Part shown: piece by piece, positions 7,289 through 15,192 of the stretch
How positions within the stretch are numbered: position 1 is the stretch's first letter
Layout of the letters: every line of letters begins with the position of its first letter
Source: CAYSGL01 sp964520985
Lineage (GTDB): Bacteria > Pseudomonadota > Alphaproteobacteria > Micavibrionales > Micavibrionaceae
Length of the DNA stretch: 64,000 bases
Assembly (NCBI GenBank): GCA_964520985.1
Contig: CAZFPB010000004.1
Span: forward strand, 54,851-118,850
Direction of reading: 5' to 3'
Notes under the pieces: model-generated
What the model was told of the DNA's origin: nothing
The model's database searches: none
What the model saw: only the letters and a program-made list of their open reading frames with translations
Program-made: the position numbers and the translations under genes

Positions 7289-8248
7289 ATGGCTAAGAAG
7301 GAAAGTGAGAAGTTTGATTTAGACTCATTCCTAGATAGTGAAAATGCAGCCAAAAAAGTAGAATATAACGGACAACGTTTCGTTGTAATGAATGAGGAGT
7401 TTCAGAAAGCTATAGGACTTCCTGGAATTCCTCTTAGTGATGTTAGTATGGGTTTTGGTTTGTCTGATTCAGGCAAAACGGAATTCATGTTGCATGTTGC
7501 TAAGGCTGCTATTACTCAACACATTCTCCCTATTTTAATCATTACTGAGAATAAGTTTAAAGAAGAACGTTTAGTTAACTTTGGATTATCTTCAAAAAAT
7601 TGCGTAGTTAAAAGAGATCTTAAAACTTTAGAAGATGTTTATGACTATATTTGTCAAATCATTGCCAAAGTTAAAAATGGAACTCTTCGAAGAAATGTAA
7701 TTTTTCTTTGGGATTCAGTAGCTTCTACTCCAAGTAAAGAAACTTTCGAGGTTCTTAAAGATGGCACAATTAAAAAGAAATATGGACCGCAGAAAAACGC
7801 TGCTGTTATTGGTTATTATAATCCTTTTATTATGGATTTAATTACTACTACTAGAGAAAAAGATTGTGATCATCAAGTAGGTTTGTATATGGTCAATCAA
7901 GCTTACGTAAAACCTCCAGAATTTACAGGAGCTATGGCTACTATTGTTCCTAACGGAGGCGAGAAGATTTGGTTCAATCTAGCTCTATCCTTAGTCTTTA
8001 AAGAAGGTCAACGTCTTAAAGCTAAAAAAGATGGAATGGATTATGCCTTTGGTCTAATCTCTAAGATTAAAGTAGAAAAGAATCACATTAATGGTATGTA
8101 TGGTGAAAATAAGCTAGTCTTCGTTGACGGTGATGTAATCCCCAATACCAAAGAAGATATCGAACGTTATAAAAAAGAAAATAAAGATAAATGGGCACAA
8201 TTCGAAACTGTAGACCTAGACGAAGAATCAGAAGATTCTGAATACTAA
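7289..8248 (+). CDS. RecA/UvsX-like recombinase
   Basis: 319 residues from ATG 7289 (a TTG at 7277 is less likely). Walker A is GLSDSGKT at residues 57-64, preceded by LPGIPLSDVSMGFG as in RecA (GIP-x-G). Walker B is NVIFLWDSVAS. TTREKDCDHQVGLYMVNQ resembles the L1/L2 loop and motif 3 region with its conserved NQ. The C-terminus is acidic (DLDEESEDSEY), as in RecA. The protein would coat single-stranded DNA and catalyse strand exchange during phage repair and recombination-dependent replication. It is shorter than RecA (about 350), close to UvsX-type cores. Confidence 0.85.
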   Translation: MAKKESEKFDLDSFLDSENAAKKVEYNGQRFVVMNEEFQKAIGLPGIPLSDVSMGFGLSDSGKTEFMLHVAKAAITQHILPILIITENKFKEERLVNFGLSSKNCVVKRDLKTLEDVYDYICQIIAKVKNGTLRRNVIFLWDSVASTPSKETFEVLKDGTIKKKYGPQKNAAVIGYYNPFIMDLITTTREKDCDHQVGLYMVNQAYVKPPEFTGAMATIVPNGGEKIWFNLALSLVFKEGQRLKAKKDGMDYAFGLISKIKVEKNHINGMYGENKLVFVDGDVIPNTKEDIERYKKENKDKWAQFETVDLDEESEDSEY

Positions 8249-8257
8249 GGAGATTAA

Positions 8258-8641
8258 ATGACACCTTCAGAATATATTAAGAGTACTGCTGCTACTGATC
8301 ATAATGATGCCGATGCTTTTGCTATGTCTGTACGTTGTGAAGATTCAGCTCGTATGTTACATTATGTATTGGGAGTAGGAACTGAAGCTGGAGAGCTTCA
8401 AGATGCTGTTAAGCGTCAAATTGCTTACAATAAACCTTTAGATATAGTAAATGTTAAAGAAGAGATTGGAGATCTACTTTGGTATGTGGCTAGGATTTGT
8501 GATCACTTAGGCATTACTTTGGAAGATTGTATGACTCGTAATATTGAGAAGCTTAAAGCTCGTTATCCTAATAAATTTACTGAACATGATGCTATTAATC
8601 GTAATTTAGCTGCCGAACGTGAAGTTCTAGAACAAAACTAA
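8258..8641 (+). CDS. MazG-like nucleotide pyrophosphohydrolase
   Basis: 127 residues, all-alpha. GTEAGELQDAVKR provides the E-x2-E pair of the MazG metal site, and VKEEIGDLLWYVARICDHLG provides the second E-E-x2-D-x-x-x-Y motif. The end, IEKLKARYPNKFTEHDA, is common in short phage and bacterial MazG-like proteins. Enzymes of this type hydrolyse nucleoside triphosphates to monophosphates and pyrophosphate, for pool sanitation or ppGpp control. AAGGAG lies just before ATG 8258. Confidence 0.85.
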   Translation: MTPSEYIKSTAATDHNDADAFAMSVRCEDSARMLHYVLGVGTEAGELQDAVKRQIAYNKPLDIVNVKEEIGDLLWYVARICDHLGITLEDCMTRNIEKLKARYPNKFTEHDAINRNLAAEREVLEQN

Positions 8642-8653
8642 ACGACGAGTATT

Positions 8654-9025
8654 ATGAAACGTAGAGATTATTCTCGCAAAGAACAAGATAGAATGCAACG
8701 TCTTCAGCGAGAAAATGAAAAATTAAAAAAGCAGATATCCTCACTTCGTAAGCAATTATCTCGAATTGATCTAGATAGATATTCATATCTACGAGATGTT
8801 ATAGAAGCTCATGAGGCTGAGGATGAAGCTTTTGATGTAAAAATGTCTCTTGAAGAAGAGAAACGTAAGTGGGAGTGTTTTGAGTGTCAGGCTGGAGTGT
8901 TACGTCTAGTTGTGGTAAGTAAAGTAGGCCAACCTTATTATTTTCGTAAATGTGATAACTGCGGAAAAAAGACAAAACTTAAAAAATATGATGAAAACAT
9001 TCAAGGTTATCAAGACGAAGATTGA
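8654..9025 (+). CDS. Coiled-coil and zinc-ribbon protein
   Basis: 123 residues. Residues about 5-60 are a heptad-like basic coiled coil (RENEKLKKQISSLRKQL). The C-terminal part has WECFEC...CDNCGKKTKLK, two C-x2-C knuckles about 24 residues apart that form a zinc ribbon. This architecture is typical of small nucleic-acid or transcription accessory proteins. No specific family is recognised. Confidence 0.65.
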   Translation: MKRRDYSRKEQDRMQRLQRENEKLKKQISSLRKQLSRIDLDRYSYLRDVIEAHEAEDEAFDVKMSLEEEKRKWECFECQAGVLRLVVVSKVGQPYYFRKCDNCGKKTKLKKYDENIQGYQDED

Positions 9026-9524
9026 ATTAGCGAGCTACTGGATTAAATTCTGGTGGCTCGAATTTCAATTTGAACAAGAAGTAAAATCTAATATAAACAT
9101 GAACACAGCTTTTGATTCCGTTAAGTCTGTAGAACAGGACGTTGATCAAAAACTAGCTAACGGAGTCTATAATTTAAAACATGCCGCACGACAGGCAGCG
9201 AAAACCAATAATAAAACTCTAGATTCTCTTTTAAGTCAAGTAGATGATATGTTTGACTTAGCTAGACAAGAAACCGCAGAAGAAACTAGAGCTAGAAAAA
9301 TCAAAGAATCTATATTTATCTTTAAAGGTTCAGACATTAAAACTGACAAAGATAAAGATAAAATGGTAGACAAACGTATTGAAATGTACTATGATTTACA
9401 AACTAAACGTCAGCAACGTCAATTACTATCTTCAATTAGAAAAGCTAAAATGGCTGGAGATAAGGAGTTGCATGCTCAATTATTAGAGGAATATAATGGA
9501 AAATACGGAAGAAAAAACAGTTAA
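8991..9524 (+). CDS. Unknown helical protein
   Basis: 177 residues from ATG 8991 (ATG 8988 is equally possible; an upstream GTG at 8952 would overlap the zinc-ribbon gene more deeply). A tryptophan-rich stretch near the N-terminus (SYWIKFWWLEFQFEQ) is followed by long charged helices and ends with HAQLLEEYNGKYGRKNS. There are no catalytic motifs. It overlaps the RuvC-like gene by 29 bases, suggesting coupled expression with recombination functions. Confidence 0.6.
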   Translation: MKTFKVIKTKIELASYWIKFWWLEFQFEQEVKSNINMNTAFDSVKSVEQDVDQKLANGVYNLKHAARQAAKTNNKTLDSLLSQVDDMFDLARQETAEETRARKIKESIFIFKGSDIKTDKDKDKMVDKRIEMYYDLQTKRQQRQLLSSIRKAKMAGDKELHAQLLEEYNGKYGRKNS

Positions 9525-10143
9525 GGATCAAATACCAGAAGTAAAATTAGGCGACTGTAAAATTTTATTCTTGGATGCCAGTTCTAGTTGTACTGGCTTT
9601 TCTATTTTAGAGACTGATTTCTTAAATAAAAAAGCTAAGTTAATTAAAGCAGGATGTATTTGGTTTGATTCTCACTGGGAACACGCTCGCAAATATGATT
9701 ATATCTACGGAATGATTCAAGAACATTTCTGGGTTACTGAGCAAATTGATCATATTGTTGCAGAGCAATATTCAATCAACACTAAAAAAATGTCTGGAGC
9801 TCTAGTTTCACCAGAACTTCATGGAGTTATTAAAGCTTCAGCTTATTCTAACGGAATTGCAGTATCTTTAATTTTACCTCAAACCTGGCGAGCTCAGATT
9901 GGAGTTAAACCTATAGTCACACAAAAAGGTAAAAAGAAGACTAAGGACTACAAAACTCCTACTGCTGATATCGTTAAGAAATTTGTCCCAGTTCCAGACA
10001 CTATTGTCTCTAACATAACCAAAAAAGAACGACAAACACCAAACGACGTAACAGACGCTATCGCTATCGCTTTAGGTTGGGCAAACAAGAACAATATCAA
10101 AGTTACAGTAGATAACTGCTCTTTTAATGATTACATTAACTAA
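9496..10143 (+). CDS. RuvC-like Holliday junction resolvase
   Basis: 215 residues with an RNase H-like nuclease fold. FLDASSSCTGFSIL gives the first catalytic Asp (residue 27) followed by the usual Ser/Thr-Gly strand. HIVAEQYSIN gives the glutamate. TPNDVTDAIAIALGWA gives the C-terminal D-x2-D pair of RuvC-type resolvases. The enzyme would cut four-way junctions during phage recombination and before packaging. It follows the RecA-like gene by about 1.2 kb, as expected of a recombination module. Confidence 0.8.
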   Translation: MENTEEKTVKDQIPEVKLGDCKILFLDASSSCTGFSILETDFLNKKAKLIKAGCIWFDSHWEHARKYDYIYGMIQEHFWVTEQIDHIVAEQYSINTKKMSGALVSPELHGVIKASAYSNGIAVSLILPQTWRAQIGVKPIVTQKGKKKTKDYKTPTADIVKKFVPVPDTIVSNITKKERQTPNDVTDAIAIALGWANKNNIKVTVDNCSFNDYIN

Positions 10144-10152
10144 GGATTTAAA

Positions 10153-10401
10153 ATGTTATGGATTAAACACCCTCGAACTGGAAATGCTAGCGCAACGCTA
10201 ACTTTTGCTGTATACTCATTAGTAATCTGTTTGGGGAAATTCCTCCTCAACGGAGTTACCGTAGAAGTAATGGATAAGACTGTAAACTTTGGTACTGTAG
10301 ATGCTAACTTAATTGCGGCTATCCTTGCTCCTACTTTATTGTCTTACGTTAGTAAGAAGTTTAAGACAGTGCCTAATCAATCAGAAGGAGTTAGTCAGTG
10401 A
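10153..10401 (+). CDS. Small membrane protein, holin-like in layout
   Basis: 82 residues with two hydrophobic segments (about residues 15-36 and 50-67) joined by a polar loop, and a hydrophilic C-terminus. The pattern HPRTGNASATLTFAVYSLVI...GTVDANLIAAILAPTLLSYV is of a kind seen in phage membrane proteins. Size and topology would fit a class II holin, but the endolysin is 22 kb away on the other strand, so the call stays open. Confidence 0.6.
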   Translation: MLWIKHPRTGNASATLTFAVYSLVICLGKFLLNGVTVEVMDKTVNFGTVDANLIAAILAPTLLSYVSKKFKTVPNQSEGVSQ

Positions 10402-11309
10402 AAAAGTTGTTAATGGTTATTATGGGTCTACTTTTTAGTTCCGCAAGTTTTGCCACACCTTCTTTCGAAGAACTTCGATCAGTTACTGTTAAAATTACAA
10501 ACTCTTCAGGTAATTCTGGCGGTTCTGGTACTATTCTTCGCTCCTCTCAACGAGGCAGCACCATTATTACCAACCTTCATGTGTGCGAATTAACTGAAGC
10601 TAAAGGCGGCTACGTAGTCACCAATACTGGTAAATTTGCAGTTCAGCAGATTCTAAAAGATGCTAATCACGATCTATGTTTGGTTTATGTTACCGCTAAC
10701 TTAAAACAAAATTCTAAGGTAGCAGAAAATACTCCTAAAGTTGGATCTAAGATTATTGTTTCCGGTCATCCATTCCTAATGCCTCATATGGTTGTAGAAG
10801 GTCATCTATCTTCAGTAGTACAAGCTCATATTTTAACTGACGTAGTTAAATGTACTGAAAAAGACTACGAACAAAATGAAGACTTGTGCTTCTGGTTTGG
10901 CGGTATTCCAGTAATTCGTGAATACAATGCTATTACTACTAGTGCTATTATTGCTCCAGGTAATTCCGGCAGCGCAGTATATAACGACGATGGTGAAATC
11001 ATTGCTCTAGTGTTTGCTGGAACTGGTCGAGGTATGAGTCCTGGTATTTTAGTTCCTCACGAATATCTAGTTAGTTTCTTAGCTAGCGAAAAGAATGGTA
11101 AATGGACTAATGTCTCAGGCGGACGTAAAGTAGGCCAGTCTGCTTCTCAAGGATCTAAAAAACACAACAATACAGTAAATACTGTAGATTTATCTGAAAT
11201 TGTAAATATTGATGTATTCTCAGCATCAAAAGATCCTAAACTAGATCGACTATACAACAAAATTCTAGATTGTAAGGGCGCTCTCAAATCATGTTTAACA
11301 AAGCAGTAA
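10398..11309 (+). CDS. Secreted trypsin-like serine protease
   Basis: 303 residues from GTG 10398, with GGAG upstream and a GTGA overlap with the preceding stop. A signal peptide ends near residue 19 (MKKLLMVIMGLLFSSASFA|T). The catalytic triad is His61 (ITNLHVC), Asp92 (DANHDLCLV) and Ser190 (APGNSGSAVYN), as in the chymotrypsin/DegP fold. There is no PDZ domain. Four central cysteines could form disulphides in the periplasm. A phage-made periplasmic protease could process envelope proteins, act in superinfection exclusion or aid lysis. The target is unknown. Confidence 0.8.
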   Translation: MKKLLMVIMGLLFSSASFATPSFEELRSVTVKITNSSGNSGGSGTILRSSQRGSTIITNLHVCELTEAKGGYVVTNTGKFAVQQILKDANHDLCLVYVTANLKQNSKVAENTPKVGSKIIVSGHPFLMPHMVVEGHLSSVVQAHILTDVVKCTEKDYEQNEDLCFWFGGIPVIREYNAITTSAIIAPGNSGSAVYNDDGEIIALVFAGTGRGMSPGILVPHEYLVSFLASEKNGKWTNVSGGRKVGQSASQGSKKHNNTVNTVDLSEIVNIDVFSASKDPKLDRLYNKILDCKGALKSCLTKQ

Positions 11310-11713
11310 CACTACTAGTACTAAGTTTATATAGTACTTCTGTCTTTGGAAACTGTTCTAAGCCGGTAACTCCCCTCAACAAAGGGGAGCCGGCTCCTTG
11401 CCAAGGTTTCTTATTCTCTCCAGAAAAAGAGAAAGAAATAAGACTCATTAATGAAGATTATAAAGTCTTAACCGAGCAAGCTAAGTTATTCGCAACCAAA
11501 GCAGAATTACAAGCACAACAATTAAAATATATGGAAGAAGCTTTTCAAAAAGAAACTGAAAGAGCTGAGATCTGGAAAAAAACAGCAGTCGAAGCCACAG
11601 ACAAGAATACCAAGTTGGAACAATCTAGATCTCAAAGAGATTGGTTATTTTTATCTGGAGGAATTCTTTTAACAGTTGTTGCAGGGTTTGCAGTAGGGCA
11701 AGCTGCCAAATGA
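11291..11713 (+). CDS. Exported coiled-coil protein with C-terminal membrane segment
   Basis: 140 residues. A signal peptide ends at about residue 20 (LYSTSVFG|N). A cysteine-containing segment follows (CSKPVTPLNKGEPAPCQGF), then FLFSPEKEKEIR, then a long coiled coil (about residues 50-115), then a C-terminal membrane helix (LFLSGGILLTVVAGFAVG). The topology would place the coiled coil in the periplasm with a C-terminal anchor, which could suit a spanin-like or envelope-associated role. It overlaps the protease gene by 19 bases, so the two may act together. Confidence 0.65.
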   Translation: MFNKAVTLLVLSLYSTSVFGNCSKPVTPLNKGEPAPCQGFLFSPEKEKEIRLINEDYKVLTEQAKLFATKAELQAQQLKYMEEAFQKETERAEIWKKTAVEATDKNTKLEQSRSQRDWLFLSGGILLTVVAGFAVGQAAK

Positions 11714-11720
11714 GGTTGGT

Positions 11721-12239
11721 ATGGAAGGTTTGATATTATTTTTGCTTGCTGGTTGTGTGTTTCTAGGTATTTTTCTTTATTTATCTTTAGAAACCAGCAA
11801 ACCTAAAGACGTTGCAAAAATTACTGAATTGAATATAGAATTGAAGAAGTTAGCAGATCATAATGCTACGCTTACGAAAGCTCTAAATGATTCAGAAGAT
11901 AAGTTTTTAAAAGAACTTGAAAACAATAGAGTTATTCTTTCTCAGAAGAAATCTAGTGAAACTAAAATGGGACAAATGACGGAACATTTAGTTCCATTTC
12001 TAGATGCTTTTCCTTACGATCCTAAGCAAGCTCACTTCCTCGGTCAACCTATAGATTTTATAGTATTTGATTACGACGACGGTAAGATTGTTTTCGTAGA
12101 AGTTAAAACAGGTAATGCTAGAGAGTCTCCAAGACAAAAATTAATTAAGAATATTATTAAGTCCGGACGTGTTTATTACGAATCCATTAGAATTAATCCT
12201 AAAGGCGTAAAAGTAAAGGAAACTAAAAACAATGAATAG
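11721..12239 (+). CDS. Membrane-anchored endonuclease related to archaeal Holliday junction resolvase
   Basis: 172 residues. An N-terminal membrane helix (residues 2-22) and a coiled coil (30-75) precede a PD-(D/E)xK nuclease domain. MGQMTEHLVPFL carries Glu89, GQPIDFIVFD carries Asp112, and IVFVEVKTGNA carries Glu127-x-Lys129. The layout of an N-terminal helix plus an Hjr-like core matches the Pfam family described as endonuclease related to archaeal Holliday junction resolvase. A cytoplasmic nuclease tethered to the inner membrane could attack incoming DNA; this last point is speculation. Confidence 0.75.
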   Translation: MEGLILFLLAGCVFLGIFLYLSLETSKPKDVAKITELNIELKKLADHNATLTKALNDSEDKFLKELENNRVILSQKKSSETKMGQMTEHLVPFLDAFPYDPKQAHFLGQPIDFIVFDYDDGKIVFVEVKTGNARESPRQKLIKNIIKSGRVYYESIRINPKGVKVKETKNNE

Positions 12240-12555
12240 TCTTAAGAATATTTGGGGTTGGATTGTTTCTGCTATTTTGGCTGGGTTTGCTTTTATGTTG
12301 TACCTCCTCTCTCGACGAGGAGATGAGATTAATGCGCTAAAAACCAAGATTAATCTATCTGAAACTCTCAAGCAGTCAGATGCTTTAGAAGCTGAAATCA
12401 ACAAATCCAAAGCTAATAAAGAAGCCGTTTCAAAAGAAATTAAAGAATTAGACAATCTTCTCGTCGAAAACGAACAAAAAAGAGAAGATATCAAAAAGAA
12501 AGTTGAAGAATTAACCGATCCTCATGAAATAGCTGACTATTGGAACAAGCAATGA
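12232..12555 (+). CDS. Single-pass membrane protein with coiled coil
   Basis: 107 residues. A membrane helix (about residues 8-27) is followed by a long charged coiled coil up to residue 95. The topology resembles inner-membrane spanins (N-terminal anchor, periplasmic coiled coil), but there is no cognate lipoprotein next to it; the nearest lipobox protein is at 30697. It overlaps neighbours on both sides (8 bases, and ATGA). Confidence 0.55.
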   Translation: MNSLKNIWGWIVSAILAGFAFMLYLLSRRGDEINALKTKINLSETLKQSDALEAEINKSKANKEAVSKEIKELDNLLVENEQKREDIKKKVEELTDPHEIADYWNKQ

Positions 12556-12776
12556 AACTCTTAAACAAAATTTTAGATTTCTTTAGAGTGAAATATGATC
12601 CCACTCCTGAACGTTTTTGGTTAATTTGTAAAAATGAAGACGGAATTCACGAATATTCCAGTTCTTGGTCTGAAGGCGGGTTAGCAATGCTAAGTGCTTA
12701 TTGTCACATAAAACCTGACGATATTGTTTTCGACACTAAAAATTATACGTTTAAGTCAGGAAGGATTTATTGTTAA
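12552..12776 (+). CDS. Unknown small protein
   Basis: 74 residues from ATG 12552 (ATGA overlap). The RFWLICKNEDGIHEY and LSAYCHIKPDDIVFD segments suggest a small beta-rich domain. No motif is recognised. It begins a run of very small coupled genes reaching to 16.8 kb. Confidence 0.55.
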   Translation: MKLLNKILDFFRVKYDPTPERFWLICKNEDGIHEYSSSWSEGGLAMLSAYCHIKPDDIVFDTKNYTFKSGRIYC

Positions 12777-13096
12777 TGATCAAACTAGAAAAGATTACAG
12801 CTGAGTATTTTAATCAATACGCTCAACAAGTTACTCCTAAAGCTGAATGGAAATATCTCTCCAAAGAGAGGAAGGAAGAGTGGGTATTAGAAGTTGCAGA
12901 GCGTTATAAGCATTGTTTACAAGCTTTAAAAAAAGAATTAGCACGACCTCCTCTAGTGTCTACTGGTCAAGCTGCCTTTGAAAAAGGTTTCATTTGTGGT
13001 GAAGATCAAGAAAACAAAAGAATTACTTATAAATTAGATCTACTAGAAAAGTCTTTAGACGAGCAAGTTGAGAATATCTTATATGAAGATAGTTAA
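12776..13096 (+). CDS. Unknown helical protein
   Basis: 106 residues from ATG 12776 (TAATG overlap). Charged and helical. AAFEKGFICGEDQENKRI resembles the G-F-x2-G-x2 turn of small phage proteins, but no family is assigned. The 3' end overlaps the next gene by 14 bases. Confidence 0.5.
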   Translation: MIKLEKITAEYFNQYAQQVTPKAEWKYLSKERKEEWVLEVAERYKHCLQALKKELARPPLVSTGQAAFEKGFICGEDQENKRITYKLDLLEKSLDEQVENILYEDS

Positions 13097-13388
13097 ATAT
13101 GAATTAGAATCTCAAGATTTAGATATAGTTTTATCAGAAGATTTAATTGATCAAACAGGCGGGTTGTATGATTTAACCTTAGAAATCGCTCTAGAAGAAC
13201 AAACCAAAGGAAAGCCTTTACTGTATTGTGAGTATATGATAGAAAATACTAAAGCTAGACAAGCTCGTCGGCTTTGTAGTTTTTTAGGTTGGACTGAAGA
13301 TAGAGTTATTTTTAATGTTGTCGGCATTGGAACTCCAGACACTTTATTAGACAGTGTTTTAAGGAACCCTCCGAATGGAATTCACTAA
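13083..13388 (+). CDS. Unknown protein
   Basis: 101 residues from ATG 13083. Acidic, alternating hydrophobic residues with a central ENTKARQARRLCSFLGW helix. No known motif. It overlaps neighbours on both sides by 14 bases. Confidence 0.5.
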   Translation: MKIVKYELESQDLDIVLSEDLIDQTGGLYDLTLEIALEEQTKGKPLLYCEYMIENTKARQARRLCSFLGWTEDRVIFNVVGIGTPDTLLDSVLRNPPNGIH

Positions 13389-13593
13389 AGATGAAAAATA
13401 TAGAAATACTAAAGATCCCGAAGAAATATTAATTTTTGATCGCAGAATCTTGAACAACTTTAAATACAACTTTGCTTTTATTGGCTATTCTGTAAAAAGA
13501 CCTGAAGTTCGATATATTACTTATTTTTTTGAAAAAGAAGCTATAGAAAATTTAATAGAAGATAGTGAAACTTGGGAATTAATATATGGCTAA
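13375..13593 (+). CDS. Small protein with the L-I-Y-G C-terminal tail
   Basis: 72 residues. The body (FAFIGYSVKRPEVRYITYFF) looks beta-rich. The end, ETWELIYG, belongs to the shared E-x-x-L-[LI]-Y-G tail group, and the next start codon (ATG 13586) lies inside the Tyr-Gly codons. Function unknown. Confidence 0.55.
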   Translation: MEFTKDEKYRNTKDPEEILIFDRRILNNFKYNFAFIGYSVKRPEVRYITYFFEKEAIENLIEDSETWELIYG

Positions 13594-14155
13594 GTATTTT
13601 TCTAGTGACTTACATTTCTTTCATAAGAATGTTATTACTTATTGTAATAGACCTTGGGATAATGTGGAAGATATGAATGAAGGTTTAATTACTATACATA
13701 ATAGCGTAGTTAAGCCTGAAGATACTTGGTATTTCCTTGGTGATTTTGCTTTCGGCAGTAATACTAAAATTAAAGAAGTTATTTCAAGATTGAACGGTAA
13801 GAAAATTGCTGTATGTGGTAATCATGATCGTGGCGCTAAAAAGATGATGGAATTGGGTTTTGATTTTGCCTGCCACGAATTGGTTCTTAATGTAGGTAAG
13901 CATCGTTGCCGATTAAGCCATTTTCCATACAGACCTACCGACGACGAAATCGCTAATTTAGGTTATGATGCTCGTTGTTTAGATCGCCGACCTCCGAGAG
14001 TAGAAGGAGAGTTTTTACTTCACGGCCATTCACACTCTTCAAAAGACAAAGTATTAAAGCGTAATTCTTTGGATATTGGAGTAGACGGGCATGATTATAA
14101 ACCTTGGTCAGAAAGTGAAGTTGTAGGTATGATTAATGCAAGCCGTTCCCTATGA
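13586..14155 (+). CDS. Calcineurin-like metallophosphoesterase
   Basis: 189 residues with all the phosphoesterase motifs in order: SSDLHFFH (D-x-H), FLGDFAF (GD), VCGNHDR (GNHD), LSHFPYR (H) and LHGHSHS (GHxH). These bind two metals that hydrolyse phosphomonoesters or diesters. The compact size matches the phage and bacterial group often annotated as phosphohydrolase. Nearby macro and NADAR genes make a nucleotide or ADP-ribose-related substrate attractive, but this is inference. Confidence 0.85.
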   Translation: MAKYFSSDLHFFHKNVITYCNRPWDNVEDMNEGLITIHNSVVKPEDTWYFLGDFAFGSNTKIKEVISRLNGKKIAVCGNHDRGAKKMMELGFDFACHELVLNVGKHRCRLSHFPYRPTDDEIANLGYDARCLDRRPPRVEGEFLLHGHSHSSKDKVLKRNSLDIGVDGHDYKPWSESEVVGMINASRSL

Positions 14156-14375
14156 AATAGAGCTTTACAAGATTGGTGATTATGTTAAACTTGGTTCGGG
14201 TGAAAATGATCTATGGAAAATTATTCGTATAGAACGTTGCGTAAACACTAGAGGAATTAATTATCCTTATTATCATTTACTGAACCTAGTGGACACTAAG
14301 AGAATCTGTCAAGAATTTAATAACACTATTTTCGAAAAAGATGAGGCAGCTCAGTTACTTTATGGCGAAACGTGA
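14136..14375 (+). CDS. Small SH3-like protein with the L-L-Y-G C-terminal tail
   Basis: 79 residues. YKIGDYVKLGSGENDLWKII has the K-x-GD-x-V turn of small beta-barrel proteins shared by several neighbours, and the end EAAQLLYGET carries the common tail. The 5' end overlaps the phosphoesterase gene by 20 bases. The ATG of the next gene is embedded in LLYG. Function unknown. Confidence 0.55.
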   Translation: MQAVPYEIELYKIGDYVKLGSGENDLWKIIRIERCVNTRGINYPYYHLLNLVDTKRICQEFNNTIFEKDEAAQLLYGET

Positions 14376-14502
14376 AATGCAACAAGAATCTTCCGAAACG
14401 TTTGAAAAGTTTAAAAACCGTAAACGTGACAAACTTAAAAAAAAGAAGTACAAAAATAAAAAGTTGTACGTGGAAGAAAAAGAAGAGAAAAAATGGAATT
14501 AA
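14362..14502 (+). CDS. Very short lysine-rich protein
   Basis: 46 residues from ATG 14362, which sits in the LLYG codons of the upstream gene, to TAA 14500-14502. The composition is extreme: about 17 lysines, five arginines and nine glutamates, with no hydrophobic core. It may be a nucleic-acid-binding peptide. I prefer this frame to the overlapping ATG 14372 frame because its start and stop follow the local coupling pattern on both sides. Confidence 0.45.
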   Translation: MAKREMQQESSETFEKFKNRKRDKLKKKKYKNKKLYVEEKEEKKWN

Positions 14503-14756
14503 AAATTGGGGATCTCTTTCTTATCGGAAGGCCGATGAGAGAGAATTTCAATTCAGATGTAGTATATAAAATGCATTTAGTAGAATTAATAGCCATAGAG
14601 GCTACTGGAATGGTTTTTTTAAAAAATTACACCATGAGCAAGCGTCTATATTCTAGTATTAGTTTTCCAGAAGTAAATGATGCTACTTCGATAGAACATC
14701 TTAAAAAAAACGGTCAAAGATTAGATTCTGAAATAGGAAAATTATTATATGTTTAA
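14493..14756 (+). CDS. Small SH3-like protein with the L-L-Y C-terminal tail
   Basis: 87 residues. It begins MELKIGDLFLIG, the shared K-x-GD-x2 opening, and ends SEIGKLLYV with the next ATG (14749) inside the last two codons. The middle alternates hydrophobic residues like a beta barrel. It is very likely paralogous to the 15655 and 29597 products. Function unknown. Confidence 0.55.
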   Translation: MELKIGDLFLIGRPMRENFNSDVVYKMHLVELIAIEATGMVFLKNYTMSKRLYSSISFPEVNDATSIEHLKKNGQRLDSEIGKLLYV

Positions 14757-15192
14757 GTACGTAAAAGGAGACATATTTAAACTTGCTCCTAAAGACGCTT
14801 ATCTTCTTCACGCTTGTAATTGTCAAGGTGTATGGGGATCAGGCGTAGCTTGGCAATTTAGAAATCTATATCCAGAAGATTATATTGACTATAAAGAACA
14901 TTCTCTAAGAGCTGTTATTGGCGATTTTGTGGTTACTAGAAATAATGTAATATGTTTATACACTAGTAATGGTTACGGCTCTAGAGTAGATCATGTAGAT
15001 ATTATTTTAAAAGCTACAGAGCTAGCTTTAGATAAACTAGCTTTCTGGATGAAGCCGAACACGACAATCTACTCTCCTAAAATTAACAGCGGTTTGTTTA
15101 AAACTCCTTGGGAACAAACCGAAAAACTAATTAACGAATTCCTTAAAAAAAGACCAGATATCAAATGGACTGTTGTAGAATATGAACAATAA
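14749..15192 (+). CDS. Macro domain protein, ADP-ribose-1''-phosphate phosphatase type
   Basis: 147 residues forming a complete macro domain. The N-terminal YVKGDIFKL strand is followed by LLHACNCQGVWGSGVAWQF, the ADP-ribose-binding loop with catalytic Asn, and KINSGLFKTPWEQTEKLI, the second ligand loop typical of the Poa1/Appr-1''-p phosphatase group. Members bind or hydrolyse ADP-ribose derivatives. Together with the NADAR gene 1 kb downstream and the Prs/NadV-like pair it forms an ADP-ribose/NAD set. It could remove ADP-ribosylation or process tRNA-repair by-products. Confidence 0.85.
   Translation: MFKYVKGDIFKLAPKDAYLLHACNCQGVWGSGVAWQFRNLYPEDYIDYKEHSLRAVIGDFVVTRNNVICLYTSNGYGSRVDHVDIILKATELALDKLAFWMKPNTTIYSPKINSGLFKTPWEQTEKLINEFLKKRPDIKWTVVEYEQ

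Noticed and set aside
14372..14569. 65-residue lysine-rich frame on the + strand
   Set aside because: It overlaps two better-coupled frames (14362-14502 and 14493-14756). Its composition comes from reading the same A-rich DNA in another frame.
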